A stretch of 64,000 bases of DNA from Streptomyces kanamyceticus (GTDB taxonomy: Bacteria > Actinomycetota > Actinomycetes > Streptomycetales > Streptomycetaceae): contig NZ_CP023699.1 of NCBI RefSeq assembly GCF_008704495.1, forward strand, positions 5,580,001 to 5,644,000, read 5' to 3'. The notes beneath the pieces are model-generated. The model saw nothing but the letters and a program-made list of their open reading frames with translations, was not told the origin of the DNA and searched no databases. Each line of letters starts with the position of its first letter. The first letter of the stretch is position 1. Made by a program: the position numbers and the translations under genes. Positions 16,109 to 24,261 of this stretch are shown piece by piece.

Positions 16109-18511
16109 CTAGGCGGGAAAGCGGCGGTCCACCCAGCGGTAGACGAACTCGATGGCCCCCGCGGCCACCGCCGCGATCGCGACCGCCGCCCACGGCATCG
16201 TCGTGCCCACCAGCTTCAGCTGGAAGAAGTCCTGGAGCCAGGGCACGGTCATGACGAGCAGGAAGCCGAGACCCATCGCGCCGATCAGGCAGAGCCGCCA
16301 CCACGTGTAGGGGCGGGCGATGATGGCGAGGACCCACATGGCGATCAGGAACAGCGCCAGGGTCGCCGCACTGGTCTCGGCTTCCCGCGCGCCCGCGCCC
16401 GTGTAGTGGTGCCGGGCGAGCAGGTACGTCACGAAGGTGGCGACGCCCGCGATGACACCGCCCGGGATCGCGTACCGCATGACCCTGCGTACGAAGTGGG
16501 GCTTGGCCCGCTCCTTGTTGGGGGCGAGGGCCAGGAAGAACGCGGGGATGCCGATGGTGAGGGTGGAGAGCAGCGTCAGGTGCCTCGGCAGGAAGAGGTA
16601 CTCCACCTGCGAGCAGACCACCAGGAGCGCGATGACGACCGAGTAGACGGTCTTCACCAGGAACAGCGTCGCCACGCGCGTGATGTTGCCGATGACGCGG
16701 CGGCCCTCGGCGACCACCGAGGGCAGCGTCGCGAAGCTGTTGTTGAGGAGCACGATCTGGGCGACCGCCCGCGTCGCCTCCGAGCCCGAGCCCATGGACA
16801 CGCCGATGTCGGCGTCCTTCAGGGCGAGCACGTCGTTCACGCCGTCGCCGGTCATCGCCACCGTGTGGCCGTGCGACTGGAGGGCGCCCACCATGTCGCG
16901 CTTCTGCTGGGGGGTGACCCGGCCGAAGACGGTGTTGTCGTCGAGGGCCTGGGCCAGCTCCTCCTTGTCGGCGGGGAGCCTGCGCGCGTCCACGGTGTTC
17001 TCCGCGCCGGGCAGCCCGAGCTTGCCCGCGACCGCGCCCACCGAGACCGCGTTGTCACCGGAGATGACCTTGGCGGCGACGTCCTGCTCCTCGAAGTAGC
17101 GCAGGGTGTCGGCGGCGTCGGGGCGAAGGCGCTGTTCGAGGACGACCAGGGCGGTGGCCTTGGCCCCCGCGGCCACCTCGGGGTCGTCGAGGGTGCCTGC
17201 CGCGCGGGCGAGGAGCAGCACGCGCAGGCCCTGCTGGTTGAGTCCCTCGATCTCGGCGAGGGAGGGGTCGCCTTCGGGAAGCAGTACGTCGGGGGCGCCG
17301 AGCAGCCACGTCGATTCGGTGCCGTCGCCCTCGCTGAAGGAGGCCCCGCTGTACTTGCGCGCCGAGGAGAAGGGCAGCGATTCGGTGCAGCGCCACTCGT
17401 CGGTGTCGGGGTAGGCGTCGATGATCGCCTGGAGGGACGCGTTGGGCCGCGGGTCGGATTCGCCGAGCGCGCCGAGGACCGTACGGACGTACGCCTCGTC
17501 GCTGCCGTTCAGCGGCCGCAGCTCGGTGACGTCCATGCCGCCCTCGGTGAGGGTGCCCGTCTTGTCCAGGCAGACCGTGTCGATGCGGGCCAGGCCCTCG
17601 ATCGCCGGGAGTTCCTGCACCAGGCACTGCTGGCGGCCGAGCCGGATCACGCCGATCGCGAAGGCCACGGAGGTGAGGAGGACGAGCCCCTCCGGGATCA
17701 TGGGGACGATCCCGCCCACCGTGTACGCGACGGACTCCTTGAAGTTGTCGTCCTTGGCGACGAGCTGGGAGAGGACCAGGCCGATCGAGGTCGGGATCAT
17801 CAGCCACGTCACGTACTTGAGGATCGTGGAGATGCCGGTGCGCAGCTCGGAGTGGACGAGCGTGAAGCGGGACGCCTCCTCGGCGAGCTGGGCCGCGTAC
17901 GCCTCGCGTCCGACCCTGGTGGCGGTGAACGCGCCGCCGCCCGCGACCACGAAGGAGCCCGACATCATCTTGTCGCCCGGCTTCTTGATGACCGGGTCGG
18001 CCTCACCGGTGAGCAGCGACTCGTCGATCTCCAGGCTGTCGGTCTCGACCGCCTCGCCGTCCACCACGATCTTGTCGCCGGGGCCGAGTTCGATGACGTC
18101 GCCGAGGACGATCTCGGAGGTGGAGATCTCGCAGGCCTTGCCGTCGCGCCGGACGGTCGGCTTGGCCTCGCCGATGACGGCGAGGGAGTCCAGGGTCTTC
18201 TTGGCGCGCCACTCCTGGATGATGCCGATGCCGGTGTTGGCGATGATCACGTAGCCGAAGAGGCTGTCCTGGATCGGCGCCACGAAGAGCATGACCACCC
18301 ACAGCACGCCGATGATGGCGTTGAAGCGGGTGAAGACGTTCGCCCGGACGATCTCGCTCAGCGACCGGCTGCTGCGGATCGGGACGTCGTTGACCTCGCC
18401 GCGGGCGACCCGCTCGGCGACCTCGGCGGTGGTGAGTCCCGTGGACCGCCCGTGGGGCGGTGGCACCGGGTGGACCGGGTCGAGTTCGGCGCCCGCGTCG
18501 ATATGCGTCAT
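16109..18511 (-). CDS. Cation-translocating P-type ATPase (P2/calcium-type)
   Basis: Membrane cation pump of about 800 residues. It has an N-terminal cation ATPase segment (GLTTAEVAERVARGEVND), the actuator motif LLTGEADPV, membrane helix 4 motif GGIVPMIPEGLVLL, the phosphorylation site DKTGTLTEGG near residue 313, and the hinge MTGDGVNDVLALKDADIGV with TGDGVND. PEGL rather than CPC in helix 4 argues against copper or zinc and for calcium, magnesium or a related cation. About ten membrane helices are visible. ATG at 18511 gives MTHIDAGAEL; the ribosome site is weak. Confidence 0.92.
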   Translation of the reverse strand: MTHIDAGAELDPVHPVPPPHGRSTGLTTAEVAERVARGEVNDVPIRSSRSLSEIVRANVFTRFNAIIGVLWVVMLFVAPIQDSLFGYVIIANTGIGIIQEWRAKKTLDSLAVIGEAKPTVRRDGKACEISTSEIVLGDVIELGPGDKIVVDGEAVETDSLEIDESLLTGEADPVIKKPGDKMMSGSFVVAGGGAFTATRVGREAYAAQLAEEASRFTLVHSELRTGISTILKYVTWLMIPTSIGLVLSQLVAKDDNFKESVAYTVGGIVPMIPEGLVLLTSVAFAIGVIRLGRQQCLVQELPAIEGLARIDTVCLDKTGTLTEGGMDVTELRPLNGSDEAYVRTVLGALGESDPRPNASLQAIIDAYPDTDEWRCTESLPFSSARKYSGASFSEGDGTESTWLLGAPDVLLPEGDPSLAEIEGLNQQGLRVLLLARAAGTLDDPEVAAGAKATALVVLEQRLRPDAADTLRYFEEQDVAAKVISGDNAVSVGAVAGKLGLPGAENTVDARRLPADKEELAQALDDNTVFGRVTPQQKRDMVGALQSHGHTVAMTGDGVNDVLALKDADIGVSMGSGSEATRAVAQIVLLNNSFATLPSVVAEGRRVIGNITRVATLFLVKTVYSVVIALLVVCSQVEYLFLPRHLTLLSTLTIGIPAFFLALAPNKERAKPHFVRRVMRYAIPGGVIAGVATFVTYLLARHHYTGAGAREAETSAATLALFLIAMWVLAIIARPYTWWRLCLIGAMGLGFLLVMTVPWLQDFFQLKLVGTTMPWAAVAIAAVAAGAIEFVYRWVDRRFPA

Positions 18512-18628
18512 GCATCGACCGTAAGGGGGGTTATGGGGCTTCACCCCTTGAGTGCGGAAAAGATCCGACCTCGGGAGGAGGCGGCCCGTCCCGTGGGTGT
18601 ACGGCCGCGCAGGGCCGCGGGGACCTTC

Positions 18629-18922
18629 CTACCGCGTCTCTGTGACCTTCGGCCCGTTGCTTTCCGTGCTCGCCGTGCTTTCCGCGGCCCGCTTGATCGC
18701 GGCGTCCCTGCCGCGCACGTACCAGATGCCGATCAGGCCGAGGCCCGCTCCGGCCAGGCAGGTCCACACCCACCAGGTCGCGTCGCGGTCGTCGAACCAG
18801 CCGTAGAAGGGGAGCTGGGCCAGGAAGAGGACGAACCAGATGATCGTGCCACCGGTGATGGTGGCGACCACGGGCCCCTCCAGGGGCTCCGGCGCCTCGT
18901 GCGTTGGGGTCCACTTCGCCAT
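18629..18922 (-). CDS. DUF2530-type small membrane protein
   Basis: A 97-residue protein with two transmembrane segments, about 22-42 (ATITGGTIIWFVLFLAQLPF) and 51-69 (WWVWTCLAGAGLGLIGIWYV), separated by a WFDDRDAT loop. The N-terminus is acidic (THEAPEPLEGPV) and the C-terminus charged. The pattern fits the actinobacterial DUF2530 family, function unknown, which commonly lies beside NCS2 permease genes as it does here. Confidence 0.85.
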   Translation of the reverse strand: MAKWTPTHEAPEPLEGPVVATITGGTIIWFVLFLAQLPFYGWFDDRDATWWVWTCLAGAGLGLIGIWYVRGRDAAIKRAAESTASTESNGPKVTETR

Positions 18923-19040
18923 GCCTACAGCTTACGAGGGGTGGGCCCCGTCTCGTACACCCCTTGGGGCACAAGGGTCTACGCGCGGAGATAGCGATCT
19001 TTGCCTTATGTCTTCATACTGAAACCGCTCGTTTATGGCC

Positions 19041-19060
19041 GCTTTCTTTCGTAAGAAAGC
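19041..19060 (+). promoter_or_regulatory. AT-rich perfect inverted repeat in NCS2 leader
   Basis: GCTTTCTT and AAGAAAGC form a perfect 8-bp inverted repeat around TCGT, about 97 bases before the permease start. The region is unusually A+T rich for this genome, so it may be a repressor operator or an RNA hairpin in the leader. No known purine riboswitch pattern was recognised. Confidence 0.5.
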
Positions 19061-19156
19061 ACAAATAAGGCGTGACGAGGATGAAACGTGAGGGCGGGAC
19101 GATCGGTTCCGCACTCCGCTTGATTTGCCACCCGCACGAGATCCATGAGGTCACGC

Positions 19157-20605
19157 ATGTCTCCCTCGGCCAGCGCCCCGGTCGACGCCAAAACGCCGCC
19201 CCCGAAGCCCCCGCGGGGCGGTCTCGACGGGTACTTCAAGATCACGGAGCGGGGCTCCACCCTGGCCAGGGAGGTCCGCGGCGGCCTCGCCACCTTCTTC
19301 GCGATGGCCTACATCATCGTGCTGAACCCGATCATCCTGGGCAGCGCGAAGGACATGTACGGGCATCAGCTCGACAACAAGCAGCTGGTCACCGCGACCG
19401 TGCTGACCGCCGCCTTCACCACGCTCCTGATGGGCGTCATCGGCAACGTGCCGATCGCGCTCGCCGCCGGCCTCGGCGTGAACACCGTGGTCGCCCTCCA
19501 GCTCGCGCCGCGCATGTCGTGGCCCGACGCCATGGGCATGGTCGTGCTCGCGGGCTTCGTCGTGATGCTGCTCGTCGCGACCGGGCTGCGCGAACGCGTG
19601 ATGAGCGCCGTGCCGCTCGGCCTGCGCAAGGGCATCGCGATCGGCATCGGCCTCTTCATCATGCTGATCGGCCTCGTCGACTCCGGTTTCGTCTCGCGCA
19701 TCCCGGACGCCGCGCACACCACGGTGCCGCTGCAGCTCGGCGGCGACGGCCACCTCAACGGCTGGCCCGTCCTGATCTTCGTGCTCGGCGTGCTGCTCAC
19801 CCTGGCGCTGCTCGTGCGCAAGGTGCCCGGCGCCATCCTCATCAGCATCGTCGTCATGACGGTCGTCGCCATGATCATCAACGCGGTCGCGGACATCCCC
19901 TCCTGGGGCCTGACCACCCCGGAGTGGCCGGGCAACCCCGTCTCGACGCCGGACTTCGGGCTCGTCGGCGAGATCAGCCTGTTCGGCGGCTTCGAGAAGG
20001 TCGGCGTCCTGACCGGTGTCCTCTTCGTCTTCACCGTGCTGCTCTCGTGCTTCTTCGACGCGATGGGCACGATCATGGGCATCGGCGACGAGGCCAAGCT
20101 GACCGACGCCAACGGCAACATGCCCGGCATCAACAAGGTGCTCTTCGTCGACGGCATCGCCGTCGCCGCCGGTGGTGCCTCGTCCGCCTCGGCCACCACC
20201 TGCTTCGTGGAGTCCACCGCGGGCGTCGGCGAAGGGGCCCGCACGGGCCTCGCGAACGTCGTCACCGGCGGGCTCTTCGCCGTCGCGCTGTTCCTCACGC
20301 CCATCGCCACGATGGTTCCCTCGCAGGCGGCCACTCCCGCGTTGCTCGCGGTGGGCTTCCTGATCCTGTCCGGGTCGATCCGGGCCATCGACTGGAGCGA
20401 CTACACGATCGCGATCCCCGCGTTCGTGACGATGCTGATGATGCCGTTCACGTACTCGATCACCAATGGCATCGGGATGGGCTTCGTCACGTTCACCGTT
20501 CTGCGGGTGGCGGCGGGGCGGGCCCGTGAGGTGCCCGTTGCCATGTACGTGGTGTCTGCGGTGTTCGCGTTCTACTACCTGATGCCCGCGCTTGGTCTTA
20601 CGTAG
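19157..20605 (+). CDS. NCS2-family purine permease (AzgA-like)
   Basis: Membrane transporter for purine bases (adenine, guanine or hypoxanthine type), 482 residues with about 12-14 hydrophobic segments. AzgA-type features are FATFFAMAYIIVLNPIIL near the start, AAGLGVNTVVALQL, and CFFDAMGTIMGIGDEAKL followed by ASSASATTCFVESTAGVGEGARTGL, the substrate-binding helix-8/10 region. ATG at 19157 was chosen over 19145 because GAGG lies six bases upstream. It faces the DUF2530 gene; the inverted repeat at 19041 lies in its leader. Confidence 0.92.
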   Translation: MSPSASAPVDAKTPPPKPPRGGLDGYFKITERGSTLAREVRGGLATFFAMAYIIVLNPIILGSAKDMYGHQLDNKQLVTATVLTAAFTTLLMGVIGNVPIALAAGLGVNTVVALQLAPRMSWPDAMGMVVLAGFVVMLLVATGLRERVMSAVPLGLRKGIAIGIGLFIMLIGLVDSGFVSRIPDAAHTTVPLQLGGDGHLNGWPVLIFVLGVLLTLALLVRKVPGAILISIVVMTVVAMIINAVADIPSWGLTTPEWPGNPVSTPDFGLVGEISLFGGFEKVGVLTGVLFVFTVLLSCFFDAMGTIMGIGDEAKLTDANGNMPGINKVLFVDGIAVAAGGASSASATTCFVESTAGVGEGARTGLANVVTGGLFAVALFLTPIATMVPSQAATPALLAVGFLILSGSIRAIDWSDYTIAIPAFVTMLMMPFTYSITNGIGMGFVTFTVLRVAAGRAREVPVAMYVVSAVFAFYYLMPALGLT

Positions 20606-20632
20606 GAGCGATCGACCCCGCGGGCCGGTGGG

Positions 20633-20675
20633 GGCTCGTCGCGCAGTTCCCCGCGCCCCTTACGGGGCCCCGCAC
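20633..20675. repeat. Dispersed intergenic repeat with short hairpin
   Basis: The segment GTCGCGCAGTTCCCCGCGCC then CCTTACGGGGC belongs to a repeat common between Streptomyces genes; its reverse complement recurs at 35456-35480 and a shorter relative near 32610. GCCCC-TTAC-GGGGC at 20655-20668 is a hairpin that would terminate the permease and, on the other strand, the ribbon-helix-helix gene. Confidence 0.65.
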
Positions 20676-20858
20676 CTACGCCACCCCGTAGAACTTCTCC
20701 GTCTTCTCGACCGACGTCGCGAACCGTTCGTCGAAGTCGTCACGAATGAGCGTCCGGACCACATAGTCCTGGACGCTCATTCCTCTTTTCGCCGCGTGCT
20801 GCCGGAGCCGGTCGAGCAGCTCACCGTCTATCCGCAGGCTGAGCACTGTCGATCCCAT
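20676..20858 (-). CDS. Ribbon-helix-helix DNA-binding protein (CopG/Arc type)
   Basis: A 60-residue protein with a ribbon-helix-helix layout: beta strand STVLSLRIDGE at 3-13, helix LLDRLRQHAAKRG, turn, helix SVQDYVVRTLIRDDF, and a short polar tail. Such proteins bind DNA as dimers and are often antitoxins or small repressors. No toxin gene adjoins it: neighbours are a purine permease (convergent) and a MarR gene (divergent). It is therefore an orphan regulator here, and its target is unknown. Confidence 0.8.
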   Translation of the reverse strand: MGSTVLSLRIDGELLDRLRQHAAKRGMSVQDYVVRTLIRDDFDERFATSVEKTEKFYGVA

Positions 20859-20970
20859 GCGTGACAGGGTCCACGGGCCCCGCGGGCGGATGCGTCGCTT
20901 TCCGAAGTCACCTCACTCATATGGGTGACGAAAGGGTTCGAGTACCCGGGTACGGGAAACCAAGTGGTCT

Positions 20971-20996
20971 TTAGCTAGGGTAATGAGTTACGCTAA
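20971..20996 (+). promoter_or_regulatory. Candidate operator/promoter of the marR gene
   Basis: TTAGC (20971) and GCTAA (20992) form outer half-sites and GTAA-TGAG-TTAC an inner palindrome at 20980-20991, immediately before the ATG at 21002. There is no Shine-Dalgarno, so the gene may be leaderless. MarR proteins commonly bind such sites to repress their own gene. Inferred. Confidence 0.45.
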
Positions 20997-21001
20997 CAAA
21001 C

Positions 21002-21439
21002 ATGCCGGACCTCTCCCATGGTGACGATGCCGTCGCCGTGAACGCCCTGCGCTCCGCCGTGATGCGCCTGTCCCGTCGACTCAAGCACCAGCGTGTCGAC
21101 GAGTCGCTGAGCCCCACCGAGATGTCGGTGCTCGGCACCCTTGCCCGCTGCGGCAGCGCCACTCCGGGCGAGCTCGCCCGCAAGGAGCACGTGCAGCCGC
21201 CTTCGATGACCCGCATCGTCGCCCTGCTCGAAGCCAAGGGCCTGGTCCGGCTCGAGCCGCACCCCGAGGACCGCCGCCAGAAGGTGGTGACCCAGACGGA
21301 GACCGCCGAGGCCATGCTCGAGGAGAGCCGCCGCAAGCGGAACGCCTGGCTCGCCGGTCTCGCCGAGCACCTCGACGAGGACGAGTGGGAGCGGCTGCGC
21401 GCCGCCGCCCCGGTCCTGGAAAAGCTCGCGCACTTGTAA
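21002..21439 (+). CDS. MarR-family transcriptional regulator
   Basis: A 145-residue winged-helix repressor. Helices 20-40 (VNALRSAVMRLSRRLKHQR) form the dimer interface. The DNA-binding part is LSPTEMSVLGTLARCGSATP then GELARKEHVQPPSMTRIVAL, with the wing RLEPHPEDRRQKVVTQTETAE. The gene is followed 69 bases later by an MFS exporter, the classic arrangement in which a MarR protein senses a toxic compound and derepresses its pump. A 19-bp tandem duplication covers its last codons and stop. Confidence 0.93.
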   Translation: MPDLSHGDDAVAVNALRSAVMRLSRRLKHQRVDESLSPTEMSVLGTLARCGSATPGELARKEHVQPPSMTRIVALLEAKGLVRLEPHPEDRRQKVVTQTETAEAMLEESRRKRNAWLAGLAEHLDEDEWERLRAAAPVLEKLAHL

Positions 21440-21462
21440 GCAACTCGCGCACTTGTAAGCAA
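21425..21462 (+). repeat. Perfect 19-bp tandem duplication at the marR stop codon
   Basis: CTCGCGCACTTGTAAGCAA occurs at 21425-21443 and again directly at 21444-21462. The first copy contains the last three codons and TAA stop of marR, so the second adds only a non-coding echo. It looks like a recent slippage duplication and does not change the protein. Confidence 0.9.
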
Positions 21463-21508
21463 CTGGTCCTCGCGACGACCTTCGTACGCCAAAGGAGGCG
21501 AACCGACT

Positions 21509-22909
21509 TTGAGTACGGGATCCGGAGCAGACTCCGCCCCCGCACCAACCGCCCTCGACTCGCCCGCCCGTCACCCGACCACCGCCCCTCAAGGAGCCTG
21601 CTCCGCAGGCGCAGCACCTGATGGCCCCCGTAAGCCCTCGATGTTCAGCTCGCTGAAGATCCGCAACTACCGGCTCTTCGCGTCCGGTGCCGTCGTCTCC
21701 AACACCGGCACCTGGATGGCCCGCATCACCCAGGACTGGCTCGTGCTCAGCCTCACGGGCTCCTCCGCGGCCGTCGGCATCACCACGGCCATGCAGTTCC
21801 TGCCGATGCTGCTCTTCGGCCTGTACGGCGGCGTGATCGCCGACCGGTTCGCCAAGCGGAAGCTGCTCTTCTGCACCCAGGGCGCGATGAGCATCAGCGG
21901 CCTCTTCCTCGCCGCCCTCACGCTCAGCGGCAACGTCCAGGTCTGGCACGTCTACGCGGCGGCCTTCTTCACCGGCCTCGTCACCGTCGTCGACAACCCG
22001 ACCCGGCAGTCCTTCGTGTCCGAGATGGTCGGCCCCGACCAGGTCCGCAACGCCGTCTCGCTGAACTCCGCCAACTTCCAGTCCGCGCGCCTCGTCGGCC
22101 CCGCCGTGGCCAGTGGTCTCACCGCTGCCGTCGGGCCCGGCTGGGCGTTCCTGGCCAACGGCCTCTCGTTCCTGGCGCCGCTGACCGGACTGATGCTGAT
22201 GCGCACCTCCGAGCTGCACCACACCCCGCGCAAGCCGCGCGGCAAGGGACAGCTGAAGGAGGGGCTCAACTACGTCTCCAAGCACCCCGAGCTGATCTGG
22301 CCGATCGTCCTCGTCGGCTTCATCGGCACCTTCGGGTTCAACTTCCCGATCTGGATGAGCGCCTTCGCGGACGACGTCTTCCACGGCGGCGTGGGGATGT
22401 ACGGGCTGTTCAACACCCTGATGGCGGTCGGCTCGCTGGCCGGTGCGCTGCTCGCGGCCCGCCGCGGCACCTCGCGCCTGCGGCTGCTCGCCGGGGCCGC
22501 GATCGCCTTCGGCGTGCTGCAGATCGTGGCCGCGTTCGCGCCCGAGCTGTGGATGTTCGTCGCGCTGATCGTGCCGATCGGCATCCTCGGCCTGACGGTG
22601 AACGTCACCGCCAACTCCTCGGTCCAGATGGCCACGGACCCGGAGATGCGCGGCCGCGTGATGTCCCTCTTCATGATGGTCTTCACCGGCGGTACGCCGC
22701 TCGGCGGCCCGCTCTTCGGCTGGCTCGCCGACGCCTACGGGGTCCGGGTCAGCATGGCCATCGGCGGCCTCGTCTGCGCGCTCGCCGCGGCCGGTGTCGG
22801 CCTGATGCTGGCGCGCGCCGCGAACCTGCGCCTCAAGGTGGACCTGCGGCGCGGCCGCCAGCACCTGCAGTTCGTGCCGAGGGAGCGGGAGCTGGCGACC
22901 GCGGCGTGA
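21509..22909 (+). CDS. MFS transporter (major-facilitator drug exporter, MarR-linked)
   Basis: A 466-residue major facilitator with 12 predicted helices. The start is a TTG preceded ten bases earlier by AAAGGAGG, a near-perfect ribosome site, which decides it; the first 45 residues are hydrophilic. The transporter begins at FSSLKIRNYRLFASGAVVSN; GGVIADRFAKRKLLF is the loop 2-3 motif and GTPLGGPLFGWLADAYGVR a repeat of it in the second half. The pattern is that of the enterobactin-exporter-like (EntS) MFS group. It is co-transcribed with the MarR gene. Confidence 0.92.
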   Translation: MSTGSGADSAPAPTALDSPARHPTTAPQGACSAGAAPDGPRKPSMFSSLKIRNYRLFASGAVVSNTGTWMARITQDWLVLSLTGSSAAVGITTAMQFLPMLLFGLYGGVIADRFAKRKLLFCTQGAMSISGLFLAALTLSGNVQVWHVYAAAFFTGLVTVVDNPTRQSFVSEMVGPDQVRNAVSLNSANFQSARLVGPAVASGLTAAVGPGWAFLANGLSFLAPLTGLMLMRTSELHHTPRKPRGKGQLKEGLNYVSKHPELIWPIVLVGFIGTFGFNFPIWMSAFADDVFHGGVGMYGLFNTLMAVGSLAGALLAARRGTSRLRLLAGAAIAFGVLQIVAAFAPELWMFVALIVPIGILGLTVNVTANSSVQMATDPEMRGRVMSLFMMVFTGGTPLGGPLFGWLADAYGVRVSMAIGGLVCALAAAGVGLMLARAANLRLKVDLRRGRQHLQFVPRERELATAA

Positions 22910-22934
22910 TGCCGGGGGCGGGGACGGGGGCCGG

Positions 22935-23465
22935 TCAGACGCGCTGCGCGAGCACCTGTCCCGGCCAGCTGCCGTCGGGGCCCGTGAAGGGCTCGGTGGC
23001 GGTGAAGCCGTTGCTCTCGTAGTACGCGACGAGCGCCCGGTCCTCGCCCCGGTAGCAGTCGACCCGCAGCAGGGAGACGCCCTGCGCGCGGGTCTCCCGC
23101 GCCGCGTGCGCGAGGAGCGCGCGGCCCACGCCGCGGCCCGCGTACCTGCCGTGATCGGCGGCGAGCAGGTGGACGTACCGCTCGGGCTCGTCGGCCTTCG
23201 GGATGATGTCGCCGCCGGGCCCTTCGGTCAGCGTGAGCGTGCCCACCACGGTGCCGTCGATCTCGGCTATCCAGGGATCTCCCGTCGTCACGTACTTCTC
23301 GACCATCGCGACGGCGTTCGGGTTGGTGGACCAGGGCTTGGTGCCCCACTGCCCGGTGCGGCCCCGGGCGACGAGCCACTCCACGGCGCCGTCGAAGAGA
23401 GCGATGATCGCGGGGATGTCGTCGGCCCCGCCCTTCCTGATCCTTATGGGCTCCATGTCACTCAT
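22935..23465 (-). CDS. GNAT-family N-acetyltransferase
   Basis: A 176-residue acetyl-CoA-dependent acyltransferase. The fold motifs are IRIRKGGADDIPAIIALFD at the N-terminus, IAEIDGTVVGTLTL, the acetyl-CoA loop GRYAGRGVGRALLAHAARE (about 115-133) and LRVDCYRGEDRALVAYYESN-GF near the C-terminus. ATG at 23465 gives MSDMEPIRI. The substrate amine is unknown. It is divergent from the phosphodiesterase gene across a perfect palindrome. Confidence 0.92.
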   Translation of the reverse strand: MSDMEPIRIRKGGADDIPAIIALFDGAVEWLVARGRTGQWGTKPWSTNPNAVAMVEKYVTTGDPWIAEIDGTVVGTLTLTEGPGGDIIPKADEPERYVHLLAADHGRYAGRGVGRALLAHAARETRAQGVSLLRVDCYRGEDRALVAYYESNGFTATEPFTGPDGSWPGQVLAQRV

Positions 23466-23479
23466 GCGGGGAGGGTAGG

Positions 23480-23495
23480 GCCTGTCCGGACAGGC
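23480..23495. promoter_or_regulatory. Perfect 16-bp palindrome between divergent genes
   Basis: GCCTGTCCGGACAGGC is fully self-complementary and lies in the 45-base gap between the GNAT and phosphodiesterase starts. It could be a shared operator or, because GGCCTGTCCGG also occurs at the end of the NlpC gene (47682-47692), part of a dispersed repeat. Confidence 0.45.
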
Positions 23496-23510
23496 TCTAA
23501 CGTCACCCCC

Positions 23511-24101
23511 ATGAGACTCTTCGCCGCGGTCCTGCCGCCGGACTCCGCGACCTCTGAACTTGCCCTCGCCGCCGACAAGTTGAAGGAGCTGCCCGGCGCG
23601 GAGCGGCTGCGCTGGACCGGGCGGTCCGGGTGGCACTTCACGCTCGCCTTCCTGGGGGAGGTGCCGGACGAGGCGGTGCCCGACCTCTCCGCCCGCCTGG
23701 AGCGGGCCGCGCACCGCACACCTTCCTTCCCGCTCGCGCTGCGCGGCGGCGGGCACTTCGGGGAGCGGGCGCTGTGGGCGGGCGCCGCGGGCGACGTGGC
23801 CGCACTGCGCCTGCTCGCCGCGCGCGCGGACGCGGCGGCGCGCAAGGCGGGCATCGCGACGGAGGGACACCGGCACTACCGCCCGCATCTGACACTGGCG
23901 CGCGCCAAGGGGGAGACGGACCTCACGCCGTACGTCGACGCGCTCGGCCCCTTCGACGGCGCGACCTGGACGGTGGCCGAGCTGACTCTCGTACGCAGCA
24001 ATCTGCCCGTGAGCGGGGTGGCAGGGGAGCGGCCGCGCTACGAGGCGGTCGGGCGCTGGGCACTGGGAGGCGGCGCGGGGTCGCCGGGCGGCGCCGGTTA
24101 A
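23511..24101 (+). CDS. thpR: RNA 2',3'-cyclic phosphodiesterase (LigT/ThpR)
   Basis: A 196-residue 2H phosphoesterase that hydrolyses 2',3'-cyclic phosphate ends of RNA. The two catalytic HxT motifs are visible: HFTLAFLG near residue 43 and HLTLAR near residue 128. The N-terminus MRLFAAVLPPD is typical. The C-terminus (GGAGSPGGAG) is a short glycine tail beyond the fold. ATG at 23511 directly begins the conserved strand. A micropeptide gene starts ten bases downstream and may be read on the same transcript. Confidence 0.92.
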   Translation: MRLFAAVLPPDSATSELALAADKLKELPGAERLRWTGRSGWHFTLAFLGEVPDEAVPDLSARLERAAHRTPSFPLALRGGGHFGERALWAGAAGDVAALRLLAARADAAARKAGIATEGHRHYRPHLTLARAKGETDLTPYVDALGPFDGATWTVAELTLVRSNLPVSGVAGERPRYEAVGRWALGGGAGSPGGAG

Positions 24102-24111
24102 CCTCGACTAC

Positions 24112-24198
24112 GTGGACCCGAAAACCAGGAACCGGATCATGGCCGGTGTGCTCGTGCTGATGTTCGTCGTGGTGGCGGTGGCGGCCGCGTTCGGTTAG
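24112..24198 (+). CDS. 28-residue single-helix membrane micropeptide
   Basis: A short frame with GTG start encodes VDPKTRNRIMAGVLVLMFVVVAVAAAFG: a basic, polar first nine residues followed by about 18 hydrophobic ones, the design of a single-pass membrane peptide. It starts ten bases after thpR, within translational-coupling distance. The hydrophobic run is too regular to be chance noise and I recall similar short proteins in Streptomyces, but I could not check conservation. A CGACTA before the start is a poor ribosome site. Confidence 0.55.
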   Translation: MDPKTRNRIMAGVLVLMFVVVAVAAAFG

Positions 24199-24261
24199 TC
24201 GAACGCGGGCCGCCACCGCGACGCGCCCGTCGCTGCCTCTGTGCTGCCCCTGCGCCGGGGG

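Noticed and set aside
20676..20858. Toxin-antitoxin pair including the RHH protein
   Set aside because: No adjacent small toxin-like gene on either side; it is called only as a ribbon-helix-helix protein.
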